Source of the DNA: Solirubrobacter soli DSM 22325
GTDB taxonomy: Bacteria > Actinomycetota > Thermoleophilia > Solirubrobacterales > Solirubrobacteraceae
DNA: 64,000 nucleotides
Direction: 5' to 3'
Assembly (NCBI RefSeq): GCF_000423665.1
Contig: NZ_AUIK01000034.1
Span: 24,309 to 88,308 of the forward strand
Positions 18,730 through 28,729 of this stretch are shown here, in pieces; the first letter of the stretch is position 1; the number at the start of each line of letters is the position of its first letter. The position numbers were made by a program, and so were the translations under genes. The notes under the pieces were generated by a model. It saw only the letters and a program-made list of their open reading frames with translations. It did no database searches and was not told where the DNA came from.

Positions 18730-21354
18730 TCAGTGGATGCGGACGTCATCGCTGGCGGGCAGGGAGCGGGAGGAGTTGCCGACGTAGATGCGGTAGGTGC
18801 CGTCGTGCAGCACAAAGCCGCTATCGGGGTTGTCCCAGGCGGCCAGCGATTCGAGGCCTACGTCGAGGTTGACCTTCCGGCTCTCGCCGGCCGCGAGGCT
18901 GACCTTGGTGTAGGCCTTGAGCTGGCGCGGCGGCTCCTTCGCGGAGGCCGGGGATTGCACATAGAGCTGGACGACCTCGGCGCCCGCCCGCTGACCAGTG
19001 TTGGTCACGGTCACCGTCGCCTTGAGTTGGTCCTTGTGCTCGTTCACGTTGAGGTGGCTGAACCGGAACGTGGTGTAGGACAGCCCGTAGCCGAAGGGGA
19101 ACAGCGGCTGCTGTGCCATCGCGTCGTACCAGCGGTAGCCGATGAGGATGCCCTCGGCGTAGTAGACGTCGTCGCCGTCCCCGGGGTACTCGACGGTGGG
19201 GAGGGCCGGCCGTTGGCTGTCGCTCGTCGGGAAGGTCACCGGCAGCTTGCCGGACGGGTTGACGTCCCCGAACAGCACCTGGGCCAGCGCGGTGCCCGAG
19301 GTCTGACCGGGGTACCAGGCCTCCACGACGGCGCCGACCTGGTTGAGCCAGGGCATCGTGACCGCGCTGGAGGTGTTGAGCACCACCACCGTGCGCGGGT
19401 TGGCGCCGGCCACCGCGGAGATCAGCTTGTCCTGGTCGGCGGGCAGGGCGAGCGTGCTGCGGTCCATGCCCTCGCTGGCCGGCGCGGACACCACGACAAC
19501 GGCCACGTCGGCGGCGTGCGCCGCGGTCGCGGCCTGCGCGATCATCAGATCCTCCTGCGGCTGCCAGCCGAGGTGCAGCCCGGGGGTGATCGCGAACGCG
19601 TCGACCGTGACCAGGGTGCCCTGGAACGGCGTGATCTCGACCCGGATCGAATGTGCGCCCGCGCCCAGATGGATCAACCCGTTCGCAACGGGCTCATGGA
19701 ACGGCGCGTAGTTGACCACCGGCGTGCCGTCGATCCACACGCTGACGAACCCGCCGCCGGACAGCGAGAACCGGTAATCGCCGGTCGCGGGCGCCGTGAG
19801 CGTGCCGCTGTAGCGGCCCGACCAGACCGCCTGCCCGGCGACGGCGGCCGGGACGCCGGTGTAGTCCAGGTTCGGCACCGTGCCGGTGGCGAGCGGCGGG
19901 CCGGACAGGTCGCTGCTCGCGTAGTAGGTCACCGCCAGGCCGCTGTCGAAGGCGCTCGCCGGGACGGCGGGCAGCGGGCCGGCCACACCGAGGGTGCCCC
20001 GGGCGTGGGTGACCTGGACGCCGCCGCCGGCGCGGGCGGTGATGCCGGCCAGCGGGGTGACGATCGTCTGCAACGGCAGCACGGCCGCCGACCCGCCGGC
20101 GGCGGTCTGCGGGTTCTCGCTGGCGGCGTCGCCGATGACGGCGATCGACCGCACCGAGCGCGTGCTCAGCGGCAGCAACGAGTTTGCGTTCTTGAGCAGG
20201 ACGGTCCCGTCGGCCGCGATCTTGGTCGAGAGGGCGAGGTGCGCCGGCGTGCTCACCACCGCGTCCTTGACCGTCGCCGGGTTGGGCAGCGGGTGGTCGA
20301 ACAACCCGATCCGGAACATCGCGGTCAGGATGTGCGTGACCATCCCGTCCAGCGTCGCCTGTGACACCGAACCGTTGAGCACGGCGGTCTTGAGCTTGCT
20401 GGCGAAGAACGACGGCCAGATCTGGTCGATGAAGTTGGGGTTGGTCTCGCTGCTCACCCCGGGCATCTCGAGGTCGAGCCCGGCTCGCGCGGACTTCACG
20501 GTGCTGTGCACCGCTCCCCAGTCCGACATCACGAGGCCGTCGAACCCCCACGCATCTCGCAGCGCGTCGGTCAGCTCCTGCCCGTTCTCGCAGGCGTAGG
20601 TGCCGTTGATCCGGTTATAGGAACACATGACCGCACCGACGCCGGCGTCCTGGACGGCCATCTTGAAGGCGGGATCGTAGATCTCGTGCAACGCGCGCTG
20701 GCCGGCCACCACGTTGATGTGGCTGCGCAGCACCTCCTGGTTGTTGGCCACGAAATGCTTGACCGTGGCGATCACGTGCTGGCTTTGCGCGCCCTCGATC
20801 TCAGCCGCCGCCTGGCTCCCGGTCAGGTACGGGTCCTCGCTGAAGGTCTCCGGGGCGCGGCCCCACAGCGGCAGCCGCAGGATGTTCACTGTGGGCATCA
20901 GCGCGATGTTGTGGCCCTTTCCCGCCTGCTCGGCGCCGTAGGCGCTGCCATACGCGGAGGCCAGCCCGGTGTCCCACGTCGAAGCGAGGGCCGACGTGTC
21001 GGCCCACTGGGTGACCCCGGTCGAGCCGTTGCCCACCCCGACCGGGGAGTCCGCCAGATAGAGCGCGGGGATGCCGAGCCGGGTGTTGGCCGGCACGACC
21101 CCGGCGAAGCCGGCGGCGTTCAACGGCAGCGGATAGCCCGCCCCGTGCACCATCGCGATCTTCTCATCCAGCGTCATCTGCGCGACGAGCAGCGCAGCCC
21201 GCTGCTGTGGAGCAAGCCCAGTGCGCATCCACGCACTCGCCTTGGCGCCTCGGCCCGCACCGACACTCCGAGCGGGCGACGCGGCCGGGGCCGCGACGAG
21301 TGTTGCCCCGCTGAGCGCAAGCGCGCCGAGGACAACGACCGACTTGACCTTCAT
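18730..21354 (-). CDS. secreted glycoside hydrolase family 3 beta-glucosidase with PA14 insert
   Basis: This 874-aa protein starts with an N-terminal Sec signal peptide (about 28 aa). It then has the GH3 TIM-barrel domain with the nucleophile Asp278 in LVMSDWGAVH, and the conserved KHF and GRAPETFSEDP segments. Next comes the alpha/beta sandwich domain interrupted by a PA14 carbohydrate-binding module (about 465-600), and a C-terminal fibronectin-III-like domain (QLKAYTKVSLAAGES). It cleaves terminal beta-glucosyl-type residues outside the cell. AAGGAG lies 6 nt before the ATG. Monocistronic with a hairpin terminator. It may supply sugars to uptake systems like the nearby ABC transporter (inference). 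Confidence 0.93.
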   Translation of the reverse strand: MKVKSVVVLGALALSGATLVAAPAASPARSVGAGRGAKASAWMRTGLAPQQRAALLVAQMTLDEKIAMVHGAGYPLPLNAAGFAGVVPANTRLGIPALYLADSPVGVGNGSTGVTQWADTSALASTWDTGLASAYGSAYGAEQAGKGHNIALMPTVNILRLPLWGRAPETFSEDPYLTGSQAAAEIEGAQSQHVIATVKHFVANNQEVLRSHINVVAGQRALHEIYDPAFKMAVQDAGVGAVMCSYNRINGTYACENGQELTDALRDAWGFDGLVMSDWGAVHSTVKSARAGLDLEMPGVSSETNPNFIDQIWPSFFASKLKTAVLNGSVSQATLDGMVTHILTAMFRIGLFDHPLPNPATVKDAVVSTPAHLALSTKIAADGTVLLKNANSLLPLSTRSVRSIAVIGDAASENPQTAAGGSAAVLPLQTIVTPLAGITARAGGGVQVTHARGTLGVAGPLPAVPASAFDSGLAVTYYASSDLSGPPLATGTVPNLDYTGVPAAVAGQAVWSGRYSGTLTAPATGDYRFSLSGGGFVSVWIDGTPVVNYAPFHEPVANGLIHLGAGAHSIRVEITPFQGTLVTVDAFAITPGLHLGWQPQEDLMIAQAATAAHAADVAVVVVSAPASEGMDRSTLALPADQDKLISAVAGANPRTVVVLNTSSAVTMPWLNQVGAVVEAWYPGQTSGTALAQVLFGDVNPSGKLPVTFPTSDSQRPALPTVEYPGDGDDVYYAEGILIGYRWYDAMAQQPLFPFGYGLSYTTFRFSHLNVNEHKDQLKATVTVTNTGQRAGAEVVQLYVQSPASAKEPPRQLKAYTKVSLAAGESRKVNLDVGLESLAAWDNPDSGFVLHDGTYRIYVGNSSRSLPASDDVRIH

Positions 21355-21735
21355 GGTGGCTCCTTCAACCGAGGGACCGCACCGCGCCAGGCCAGCACAT
21401 CAACGCCGCGACGGCGCGTTCGACCACTTGTGCCTTCGCGATCACGATACGCCCCGCTCGCTACCCGGACAACCGCGCGAACCGCAAGGTCTCCGACACT
21501 ACGGTGGCCTCGATCCCAGCAGGCGCCGCTCTCATCCAGGTGCGATCGCCAACACTCGCTGCGGCGCTAACGAGGTTGAACGGTCCCGCGTCTATGCCGC
21601 GTCGAACCAAATTACGCCTCCGACGAGGCGAGACTCCTCGAAATCGACGGCTTCGAACGAGCCGCTTCCGCGGATTCTCAGACCCGCGAGGGATACGGAA
21701 CCGTCGAGGAAAGAGACTCTGCGCGAGAGGGCCGA

Positions 21736-21936
21736 TCAGCGGTCGTTGAGCACGCCCTCCAGCTCGGCGGCGTCCTCCTCATCGAGCTCGATGGTCATGA
21801 TGTTCCACCGGTTCGGGCAGCGATGGTCGGCGTGCGGCGGATGTGGACATATCAGCCGCTCGACCTCGTCGGTGAGCTGTTCGACTCGTTGGGCGTCTTC
21901 GGTCTCGAAGTGGACCCTGATCTCATAGAGCGCCAT
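21736..21936 (-). CDS. small acidic protein with a Cys/His cluster
   Basis: This 66-aa protein begins MALYEIRVHFETED. It contains a CPHPPHADHRCPNRW segment that could bind a metal (two Cys, three His in 15 residues), and ends in an acidic helix. I know no name for it. The ATG at 21936 is preferred over longer in-frame upstream sequence, which is low-complexity. A TACGGT box 8 nt before the ATG supports a leaderless transcript. Confidence 0.6.
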   Translation of the reverse strand: MALYEIRVHFETEDAQRVEQLTDEVERLICPHPPHADHRCPNRWNIMTIELDEEDAAELEGVLNDR

Positions 21937-21944
21937 AGGCGAGG

Positions 21945-21950
21945 ACCGTA
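21945..21950 (-). promoter_or_regulatory. -10 element (TACGGT) of the small Cys/His protein gene
   Basis: On the minus strand TACGGT lies 8 nt before the ATG at 21936, fitting the leaderless pattern seen at many genes in this window. Confidence 0.45.
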
Positions 21951-22046
21951 CGCGCGGTGATACTCGCTGGCTAGCGAAATGCCCGCCTCCGTCGAGAAAG
22001 AGCACACTTGCCAGGTTGCGATCGACGCCGAGATGTGAGTGATCGG

Positions 22047-23264
22047 TCAGCGGGTGATCGTCACCGAGCGGCGCACCGCGGAGCTCGTCCCGCGCACCGA
22101 GACCCTGAGCGTGACGCGGACACGGCGCGTGTGCGCCAGCGCTGAGCGGACGCGGCGCGAGCCGATCGGGACCGCCACCGTCGTCGCGCGGCCGCTCTGG
22201 AGGACGCCTCCGACGTGCCCGACCCGCAGTGCACGGCGCTGGGTGCTGTCGGCTGGGAGCAGCTTCAGGCGGCGCGCCTGACGGGCCGAGATGCTCAGGT
22301 CGACACCGAGCGTGCACGTCCGCGCGCATGACAGGACCGCCCGGAACCCGCCGCGCCGGACGCTGGCGAGTGTGTTGCGCGGGAGTGTGATCAGCAGGCC
22401 GAGACCACTTGCAGAGTTCGTCGTCACTTCGAGCCGCACATCGCCCGCGACGGCGACGGAAGTACTCACCCGCAGGTAGTACGTGTGGCCCGTGAGCGCG
22501 TTGAAGGACACCGTCGACCCGAGCGCCAACCGCCGCAACGCGTTGATCGAGGCGCTGCGGGCCTCAAAGACGGTGACCATCGCGTTGAACGGGTTGTTGG
22601 CGAGTTGCACCGTGTACGGCTCACTGCGCGCCGGGTTGAGCCGGTACCAGACCGAGCCGGTGTCAGGGCCGAGGCTCGGCTCTCCGAACTCGATCGTCGA
22701 GAAGGCGAGCGGCGCGGCGTAGCTCCCGGGGCCCGGCAGGACCGCGGCGCGCGTGAACGCGTCGTTCGCCGCCGGCTCCTGCGAGACGAGCGACAGGTGG
22801 AACGTGCCCCCGTCGGGGACTCGCGTAGGCGGGCGATCCGCGCTGACCCGCAGCAGCACGCGCTCCCCGGCCGTCACGGCGAATGTCCGCCGCTCGCCGA
22901 GGCACCCGGAGTAGTCGTCGCTCGTCGTGGGCAGCGGCGTGAGCGCCCCGATCGGGCCGACGTAGACATCGAGGTGGTTGTCGAAATTCGCGTCGCACGT
23001 GTCCGCAAGCACGTTTCGGTTCGCGTCGGGAAGATAGGAGAACCAGACCGAGCGATCCAGGCCGGAGCCGTTGCTCGTCAGCGGCGCGGGCTCGTCGAGA
23101 TCGAGGGTCGCCTCGGTGGTGCGCCCGGGCACGATGGCCGGCAGCGCGGGGATCGCAGTGGCACCCGCCGGCGAGTCGTTAGGCGGGGGAGCGGCGTCGG
23201 CGACGGACGGTGAGCCCACGGCCAGCAGCGCAACCACGCCAGCGACGATGAGATGATGGCGCAT
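22047..23264 (-). CDS. secreted protein of unknown function
   Basis: The 405-aa protein has a Sec signal peptide (MRHHLIVAGVVALLAVGS, cleavage near ADAA). Two repeats follow of a beta-rich domain beginning PNDSPAGATAI and ANDAFTRAAVL and ending in VWFSYLP / VWYRLNP. These resemble pre-peptidase-C-terminal-like secreted beta-sandwiches. The C-terminal part is a Ser/Arg-rich beta domain (VRRGGFRAVLSCARTCTLGVDLSIS) common in secreted actinobacterial proteins. AAAGGA lies 5 nt before the ATG at 23264. Probably a cell-surface or extracellular binding protein. Confidence 0.75.
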   Translation of the reverse strand: MRHHLIVAGVVALLAVGSPSVADAAPPPNDSPAGATAIPALPAIVPGRTTEATLDLDEPAPLTSNGSGLDRSVWFSYLPDANRNVLADTCDANFDNHLDVYVGPIGALTPLPTTSDDYSGCLGERRTFAVTAGERVLLRVSADRPPTRVPDGGTFHLSLVSQEPAANDAFTRAAVLPGPGSYAAPLAFSTIEFGEPSLGPDTGSVWYRLNPARSEPYTVQLANNPFNAMVTVFEARSASINALRRLALGSTVSFNALTGHTYYLRVSTSVAVAGDVRLEVTTNSASGLGLLITLPRNTLASVRRGGFRAVLSCARTCTLGVDLSISARQARRLKLLPADSTQRRALRVGHVGGVLQSGRATTVAVPIGSRRVRSALAHTRRVRVTLRVSVRGTSSAVRRSVTITR

Positions 23265-23484
23265 CGCGATCCTTTCTCTGCGGTCCTCACGATGCTCCAC
23301 TGAGGAGCCGGCGCGGTCATCCGCAATCGACCGCGCGGGGACTCCGGAGTTGTCACGGATCACCCGGCGTCCGCGGCCTGGGACATGCGATGCACCAGCG
23401 ACCCCTGGCCGGCCGCAGTAGCGGAATCGTCGAAACTCGACACTTTGCGGCGCCAGCATCGCTGCTCCGTTTGCTGCTCCTTTG

Positions 23485-24380
23485 TCAAGAGACTGCTGGG
23501 TGGGGCGTCTTGCCTTCGGCCTTCTTGCGCGCGATGAACTCGATCGTCTCGGGGTGGCAGCGGGCGCGGGTGACAGCGATGCGGTGGATGGCGGCGTTGA
23601 TCTGGCGGTTGCCGCCGCGATCGAGACGGTGGCGGTCGGTTCGGCCTGAGCTGACGGGGATCGGCGCCAGGCCGGCGGCGCGGCCGAGTTTGGCGTCGCT
23701 GGCGATCTCACCGACGGGCCTGGCGGCGGTCAGCGGCCCGAACCCGGGCTCGGTGAGCAGTTGCGGCGCGACCTGGCCGACGAGCTTGGCGATCCCGGCC
23801 TCGAGCGTCTTGATGGTTTGCGAGAGCTCGCGGATGCGGCGGAGCTCGTCGCGGGCGATCCGCACACGCATCGTCTGCTCGGCGCGCGCCAGTCGCCGGG
23901 CGATGCGCGAACCCCAGTTGCCGTAGAACAGCGAACTGCCCGGCAGCCTGAGTTCGGGCCACAGGTCGTGCAGATGCCACTGCAGCGTGTTATTGAGCCC
24001 GACGCGCTGGCGGACGAGCCGTCGCAGTGGTCGACCAGCAGCCGAATGTCGAGCTCGGGGCCGGCAAGCGCAGCCGTCGGCAACGCCTCCAGGCCCTCGG
24101 CCAACGCCGCGCGCGCGTTGGCCAGCGCGTCGACGCGGTCGGACTTTCCGCGCTCGCGGCTCGAGCGCCGCGAGTTCGCCATCAGCCGCGTCGAGACCCG
24201 GATCACGCGCTCACCGCGCGCGATCAGAAACCGCTCGAACGGGCCCGAGACGTGCCGGCGTCCTCCAGCGCCCACACCCGCTCGCGATCGAGACCACGCG
24301 CCCACTGCAGCACCTGATCGAACCCGCGGGCACCGACGGCAATCGTCTTGTCCCCGAGCGCCTCACCCCTTTTGAGTCAC
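23485..24380 (-). mobile_element. IS110-family transposase relic with two frameshifts
   Basis: Read on the minus strand, three frames together give an IS110 transposase: an N-terminal piece (VGARGFDQVLQWARGL, ending WALEDAG), a middle piece from HVSGPFERFLIARGERV to LLVDHCD with the SDRVDALANARAA core, and a C-terminal Transposase_20 piece (RLVRQRVGLNNTLQ through GFGPLTAA to the TGA at 23485). Joins near 24260 and 24016 each need a one-base shift. The true N-terminus with the first catalytic Asp is missing, so it is inactive. No terminal repeats are expected for IS110. Confidence 0.82.
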
Positions 24381-24700
24381 GCCGGACATCCCGACCGGCG
24401 ACGAGCGACACAACTGAAGAAGGTCAGGCCAACCGGCCGACAGCCTCAAAGAGAGTCAGCTCGCCGCCGGTCAGGACCATCTCCTCGGCGTCGGACGTCA
24501 CCGACCAACCGAATCGAACCAGCAAGCCTCAGATGAGCAGCTGGAGCTTTCCCGTGACGTCGGCGTGGCATCTCCATGAGGCGTGCGGCGCTTCTGTCGG
24601 CGCCGGGTGAAACTGGTCCACCTGCGGCGGGTGAGATGTGGGCCACCGGCCGCGGGCTCGGCCGATTTGTCGGCCGTCCATCTAAAAGGCATTGGTGCAC
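24381..24700. other. short decayed region upstream of the GH5 operon
   Basis: No whole gene. On the minus strand at about 24427-24522 an open segment reads like a protein tail (SDAEEMVLTGGELTLFEAVG), possibly the end of a gene truncated by the IS110 insertion. The GH5 promoter lies at the right end. Confidence 0.35.
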
Positions 24701-24706
24701 TAGGGT
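24701..24706 (+). promoter_or_regulatory. -10 element (TAGGGT) of the GH5 operon
   Basis: TAGGGT lies 6 nt before the ATG at 24713 with no Shine-Dalgarno, implying transcription starts at or next to the start codon. Confidence 0.5.
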
Positions 24707-24712
24707 GCGTCG

Positions 24713-26059
24713 ATGGCTGATCTGCTGCGAGTCCAGGGAGCTGCGATCGTCGACGAGAGCGGAGCGTCCGTGCGCCTGAAGGGCACGAACATCGGCGGCT
24801 GGCTGAACATGGAGAACTTCATCACCGGCTACTCCGGGAACGAGTCGATGATGCGCGGCGAGGTCCGGAAGGTCCTCGGCGACGACAGCTACGAGCTGTT
24901 CTTCGACCGGCTGTTGACGGCCTTCTACGGCGATGCCGACGCGGCGTTCCTGGCCGAGCTCGGACTCAACTGCGTCCGGATCCCGGTCAACTATCGGCAT
25001 CTGGAGTCCGACCTGCGTCCGCTCGAGATCATCGAGGACGGTTTCCGCCACCTCGACCGGGCGGTGGAGGCCGGCGCGGCGCATGGCGTGTATTCGATCA
25101 TCGATCTGCATGCGTTGCCGGGCTCGCAGAACCAGCACTGGCACTCGGACAACCCGACGCACCGGGCGCTGTTCTGGGAGCACCGTCATTTCCAGGACCG
25201 GGTCGTGAACCTGTGGGAGGCGATCGCCGACCGCTACAAGGGCAACCCGTGGGTCGCCGGGTACAACCTGATGAACGAACCGGCCGACGAGTCGCGCGCG
25301 GTCGTCGGTCCGTTCTACGAGCGTCTATCGGCCGCCATCCGGGCCGTCGATCCGGACCACATCCTGCTGTTCGACGGCAACACCTACTCGACCGAGTTCG
25401 GCTTCTTCGGCGACCCGCTCGACAATGCGATTTACACCCTGCACGACTACGTGCCGGCGGGCCTGGGACGCGCGGACCACTACGACCCCGAGGCGGCTGA
25501 GCAGAAGTTCCTCGAGCGTTCGGCGTACGCGCGCGAGACCGGCACCCCGATCTACGTGGGCGAGTTCGCGCCGATCTACACGGGCGACCCCGCCACCGAC
25601 GAGGTGCGCGTGCAAATCCTCGAGGACCAGCTCGAGCGCTACCGCCGTTACGACGCCGGCTTCGCGACCTGGATGTACAAGGACCTCGGCCGCCAGGGGC
25701 TCACGTTCGCCACGCCGGACTCGCCGTACGGGCGGTTCGTCGCCGACTTCGTCGCCAAGAAGATCCGCCTCGGCGTGGACCAGTGGGGCAGCACCGGACG
25801 CGAGAATCCGGAGATCACGCAGCCGTTCCAGGACCTCGTCGAGCGCGAGGCGCCCGACTACGACCCGTATCCCTGGGGGCGCTTCGATTTCGTGCGCACG
25901 CTCGTGCTCAATCTCGCGCTCGCCCAGCCGCTGGTGCACGAGTACGCGGAGCTCTTCCGCGGGCTCGGCGATGACGACCTGCGCGCGCTGGCCGACTCGT
26001 TCGCGTTCGAGCACTGCGGCGTCCGCGAGACCCTCCGCGACCAGTTCGTGCGCAGCTGA
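24713..26059 (+). CDS. glycoside hydrolase family 5 (cellulase-fold) enzyme
   Basis: This 448-aa intracellular-looking protein (no signal peptide) has the GH5 barrel: LKGTNIGGWLNMENF near residue 22, the acid/base Glu189 in YNLMNEPADE and the nucleophile Glu284 in IYVGEFAP. The C-terminal 110 residues form an extra alpha-helical region. It probably cleaves a beta-linked glucoside or related oligosaccharide after uptake. First gene of an operon with an alcohol dehydrogenase and an SDR, so its product may be oxidised by these. Confidence 0.88.
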   Translation: MADLLRVQGAAIVDESGASVRLKGTNIGGWLNMENFITGYSGNESMMRGEVRKVLGDDSYELFFDRLLTAFYGDADAAFLAELGLNCVRIPVNYRHLESDLRPLEIIEDGFRHLDRAVEAGAAHGVYSIIDLHALPGSQNQHWHSDNPTHRALFWEHRHFQDRVVNLWEAIADRYKGNPWVAGYNLMNEPADESRAVVGPFYERLSAAIRAVDPDHILLFDGNTYSTEFGFFGDPLDNAIYTLHDYVPAGLGRADHYDPEAAEQKFLERSAYARETGTPIYVGEFAPIYTGDPATDEVRVQILEDQLERYRRYDAGFATWMYKDLGRQGLTFATPDSPYGRFVADFVAKKIRLGVDQWGSTGRENPEITQPFQDLVEREAPDYDPYPWGRFDFVRTLVLNLALAQPLVHEYAELFRGLGDDDLRALADSFAFEHCGVRETLRDQFVRS

Positions 26060-26060
26060 G

Positions 26061-27158
26061 ATGCGCGCGGCCGTCCTGCACGAGACCGGCGCGCCGCTCG
26101 CGCTCGAGGAGCTCGAGCTCGAGCCGCCGCGCGCCGGGGAGCTGCTGGTCCGGGTGGAGGCGGGCGGCGTCTGCCACAGCGACCACCACTACATGACGGG
26201 CGACCTGCGCGTCCCGCTGCCGGTGGTCGTCGGACACGAGGGCTGCGGCGTCGTGGAGGCCGTGGGGCCCGGCGTCGAGAGCGTCCAGCCGGGTGAGCGC
26301 GTGGCGCTGCTGTGGCGCCCGCGCTGCGGGCGCTGCCTCCACTGCCTGGCGGGGCAGCCCGTGATGTGCGTGCTCGGGCGCGTGCAGGCGGCGACCGGGG
26401 GCCTGCCCGATGACGGGACGACCCGGCTGCGCCTCGGCGGGCGTGAGGTGCATCACCTGATGGGCGTGTCGTGCTTCGCCGAGCGCGCGGTGGTCTCGGA
26501 GAAGTCCGTGGTCAAGGTGCCCGACGCGATCCCGTCGTCGATCGCAGCGATCACAGGCTGCGCGGTGATCACCGGCGTCGGCGCCGTCCTCAACGTCGTG
26601 GGCCAGTGCGCCGGGCGCCCGCTGCTGATCGTCGGCGCCGGCGGCGTCGGCCTCTCGGCGGTGATGGGCGCCCGGCTGGCAGGCGCCGAGCCGATCATCG
26701 TCGCCGACCTCGACGAGGCCAAGCTCGAGCGCGCCCGCGTGCTCGGCGCCACCGCGGTCGTGCACGCCGGCCGCGAGGACCTCGTCGAGGCCGTGCTCGA
26801 GGCGGTGCCCGGCGGCGTGGACTGGGCGATCGAAGCCGTCGGCCGCGCGCAGACGCTCCAGCAGGCCGTCGCCTGCGTCGGCCCCGGTGGCACCGTCGTG
26901 GCCCTCGGCATCGGACGCGTCGGAGCCACGTTCGAGGTGCCGATCAATGAGCTCGTGCAGCAGCAGAAGCGCATCGTGGGCAGCCTCTACGGTTCGGCCA
27001 ATCCGCCGCTCGATCTGCCGCGCCTGTGGGCGCTGTACACGGCCGGCCGCCTCCCGCTGGACACGCTGCTGGGCGCGGAGTACCCGCTCGCAGCCGTCAA
27101 CGAGGCCTACGACGCCCTCGTCTCGGGCGCGGTGGGCCGGGCGGTGCTGCGACCGTGA
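26061..27158 (+). CDS. zinc-dependent alcohol dehydrogenase (MDR family)
   Basis: The 365-aa protein has the catalytic zinc site (GGVCHSDHHY and GHEGCGVVEAVG), the structural zinc Cys cluster (RPRCGRCLHCLAGQPVMC), and the NAD-binding GAGGVGLSAV. The ATG at 26061 is 1 nt after the GH5 stop. It oxidises a primary or secondary alcohol, possibly the GH5 product or its aglycone. Coupled to the next gene by a 4-nt overlap. Confidence 0.9.
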   Translation: MRAAVLHETGAPLALEELELEPPRAGELLVRVEAGGVCHSDHHYMTGDLRVPLPVVVGHEGCGVVEAVGPGVESVQPGERVALLWRPRCGRCLHCLAGQPVMCVLGRVQAATGGLPDDGTTRLRLGGREVHHLMGVSCFAERAVVSEKSVVKVPDAIPSSIAAITGCAVITGVGAVLNVVGQCAGRPLLIVGAGGVGLSAVMGARLAGAEPIIVADLDEAKLERARVLGATAVVHAGREDLVEAVLEAVPGGVDWAIEAVGRAQTLQQAVACVGPGGTVVALGIGRVGATFEVPINELVQQQKRIVGSLYGSANPPLDLPRLWALYTAGRLPLDTLLGAEYPLAAVNEAYDALVSGAVGRAVLRP

Positions 27159-27925
27159 GCGGCCAGTTCGCCACCTACCCGAGCCTGCGCGGTCAGGTCG
27201 CCTTCGTCAGCGGCGGTGCAACAGGCCTCGGGGCGGAGTTCGTCGCCCAGCTCGCGGCGCAGGGCGTCCGTGTCGCGTTCGTCGACGTGCAGGACGACGC
27301 CGGCCAAGCGCTCGCCACGACCGTGGCCGACCTCGGCCACCCGCCGCCGTCGTATCGGCACTGCGACGTCCGCGACATCGAGGCGTTGCGGACGGCGATC
27401 GCCGAGGCGGCCGAGGAGCTCGGCCCCGTCACGATCCTGGTCAACAACGCCGCGAACGACCAGCGCCACACCGTGAGCGAGCTGACCGTCGACGAGTGGG
27501 ACGAGCGGCTGAACGTCAACCTGCGCCACCACTTCTTCGCCGCCCAGGCGGTCGCGCCCATGATGCGAGCGGCCGGCCGCGGCTCGATCATCAACCTCGG
27601 CTCGATCAGCGCCCACATCGACCTCCTCGACCTGCCGGTCTACATCGCCGCCAAGTCGGCGATCGAAGGACTGACGCGCACCCTGGCGCGCGAGCTCGGC
27701 CCCGACGGCATCCGCGTGAACTGCGTGATCCCCGGGTGGATCATGACCGAGCGCCAGCTCACGCACTGGATCACCCCGGACGCCGAGGCGACGATCGAGC
27801 GCAACCAATCGCTACCGCAGAAGCTCTACCCGGCCGACGTCGCGCGCATGGTCCTCTGGCTGGCGGCGGACGACAGCCGCTCCTGCACCGCACAAATGTG
27901 GATCGTCGACGGAGGATGGATGTGA
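27155..27925 (+). CDS. short-chain dehydrogenase/reductase
   Basis: This 256-aa classical SDR has the cofactor motif SGGATGLGAEF, NNAAND (the NNAG-equivalent), the catalytic Ser in LGSIS and Tyr/Lys in VYIAAKSA, and the common WIVDGGWM C-terminus. The GTG start overlaps the ADH stop. It probably oxidises a sugar or sugar alcohol in the GH5 pathway. GGAGGA just before its own end is the ribosome site for the next, truncated gene. Confidence 0.9.
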   Translation: MSGQFATYPSLRGQVAFVSGGATGLGAEFVAQLAAQGVRVAFVDVQDDAGQALATTVADLGHPPPSYRHCDVRDIEALRTAIAEAAEELGPVTILVNNAANDQRHTVSELTVDEWDERLNVNLRHHFFAAQAVAPMMRAAGRGSIINLGSISAHIDLLDLPVYIAAKSAIEGLTRTLARELGPDGIRVNCVIPGWIMTERQLTHWITPDAEATIERNQSLPQKLYPADVARMVLWLAADDSRSCTAQMWIVDGGWM

Positions 27926-28234
27926 TCGAGCCCTTCAGCGAGCCGATCGTTGCGCTCGAGCGCGGTTTCGCCCCTCATTGCTCCCGACTACCACCATCAA
28001 CCCGACCGACGACGAGGACAAGCTGCCTCAGCGACCAGGGCCGAGCATGCCGCTGCCGTCGAAGAACACCACTTTGCTTCTGCCTCCAAAGCGCTAGCGC
28101 GTGGTCTCGCAGACCGGGGCGTCGCGACGCGCCGCGAAGGTGCGGCGCAGGAACCTCGATGGAAGGCACGCGGCCGCGAACGACCTCTGCGCCTCGAATG
28201 CGCGGCAGGTCGAGTCGGTAGATTCCGGGATTCT
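27922..28234 (+). pseudogene. truncated start of a fourth operon gene, then unassigned sequence
   Basis: A GTG at 27922 overlaps the SDR stop, has GGAGGA 6 nt before it, and opens with VIEPFSEPIVALERGF. This looks like a true N-terminus, but after about 20 codons the frame turns into Arg/Ser/Thr-rich nonsense. The operon evidently continued and was cut near 27980. The remaining stretch to 28234 holds nothing I can identify. Confidence 0.5.
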
Positions 28235-28729
28235 GTGAGCCTCGTGAAGTGTGTCGATCTTGGCGCTGTCGTGGTGGATGTGCTCTGTGACGCGGTCGCG
28301 GATCACCCGCGCGCGTTGGCTGACACGTTTCCCGGTACGCCCGCGGCCGGCTGGGACGGTGTCTCGTCTCGGTTCCCGGCGACCGTCGGCGCCGATGGTC
28401 GCTGGCGGTTCGGCACGCACGTCGTGCTGGTCCGCACCGCCGACGCATGCGTACTGATCGACACCGGCGTCGGGCCACCGGGGACGGCCGCGGCCCGTTG
28501 GTTGAACGTGGCCGGCACGCTCGACGCGGACCTCGCCGGACTCGGGGTCGGGCCGGGTGACGTTGACGTCGTCGTCCTCACTCACCTCCATCAGGACCAC
28601 GTCGGTTGGCTGGTGGCGACCGGGGCAACGTCCTCGGTTCGCGCGTGCTCGGCACGTCGTCAGTGGCATCGAGTGCAAGGGCGGCGTCTCGATCGAACAC
28701 CGGTAGCCGGCGACTCGAAGTTCAGTTGA
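28235..28729 (+). pseudogene. MBL-fold metallohydrolase, N-terminal fragment
   Basis: From the GTG at 28235 the protein shows a metallo-beta-lactamase N-terminal half: VVLVRTADACVLIDTG, then VVVLTHLHQDHVGW, the HxHxDH metal site. Soon after (about 28625) homology stops and the frame runs through unrelated sequence to a stop at 28727-28729. Typical members are 270-300 aa, so the second half with the remaining metal ligands is lost. Confidence 0.65.
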
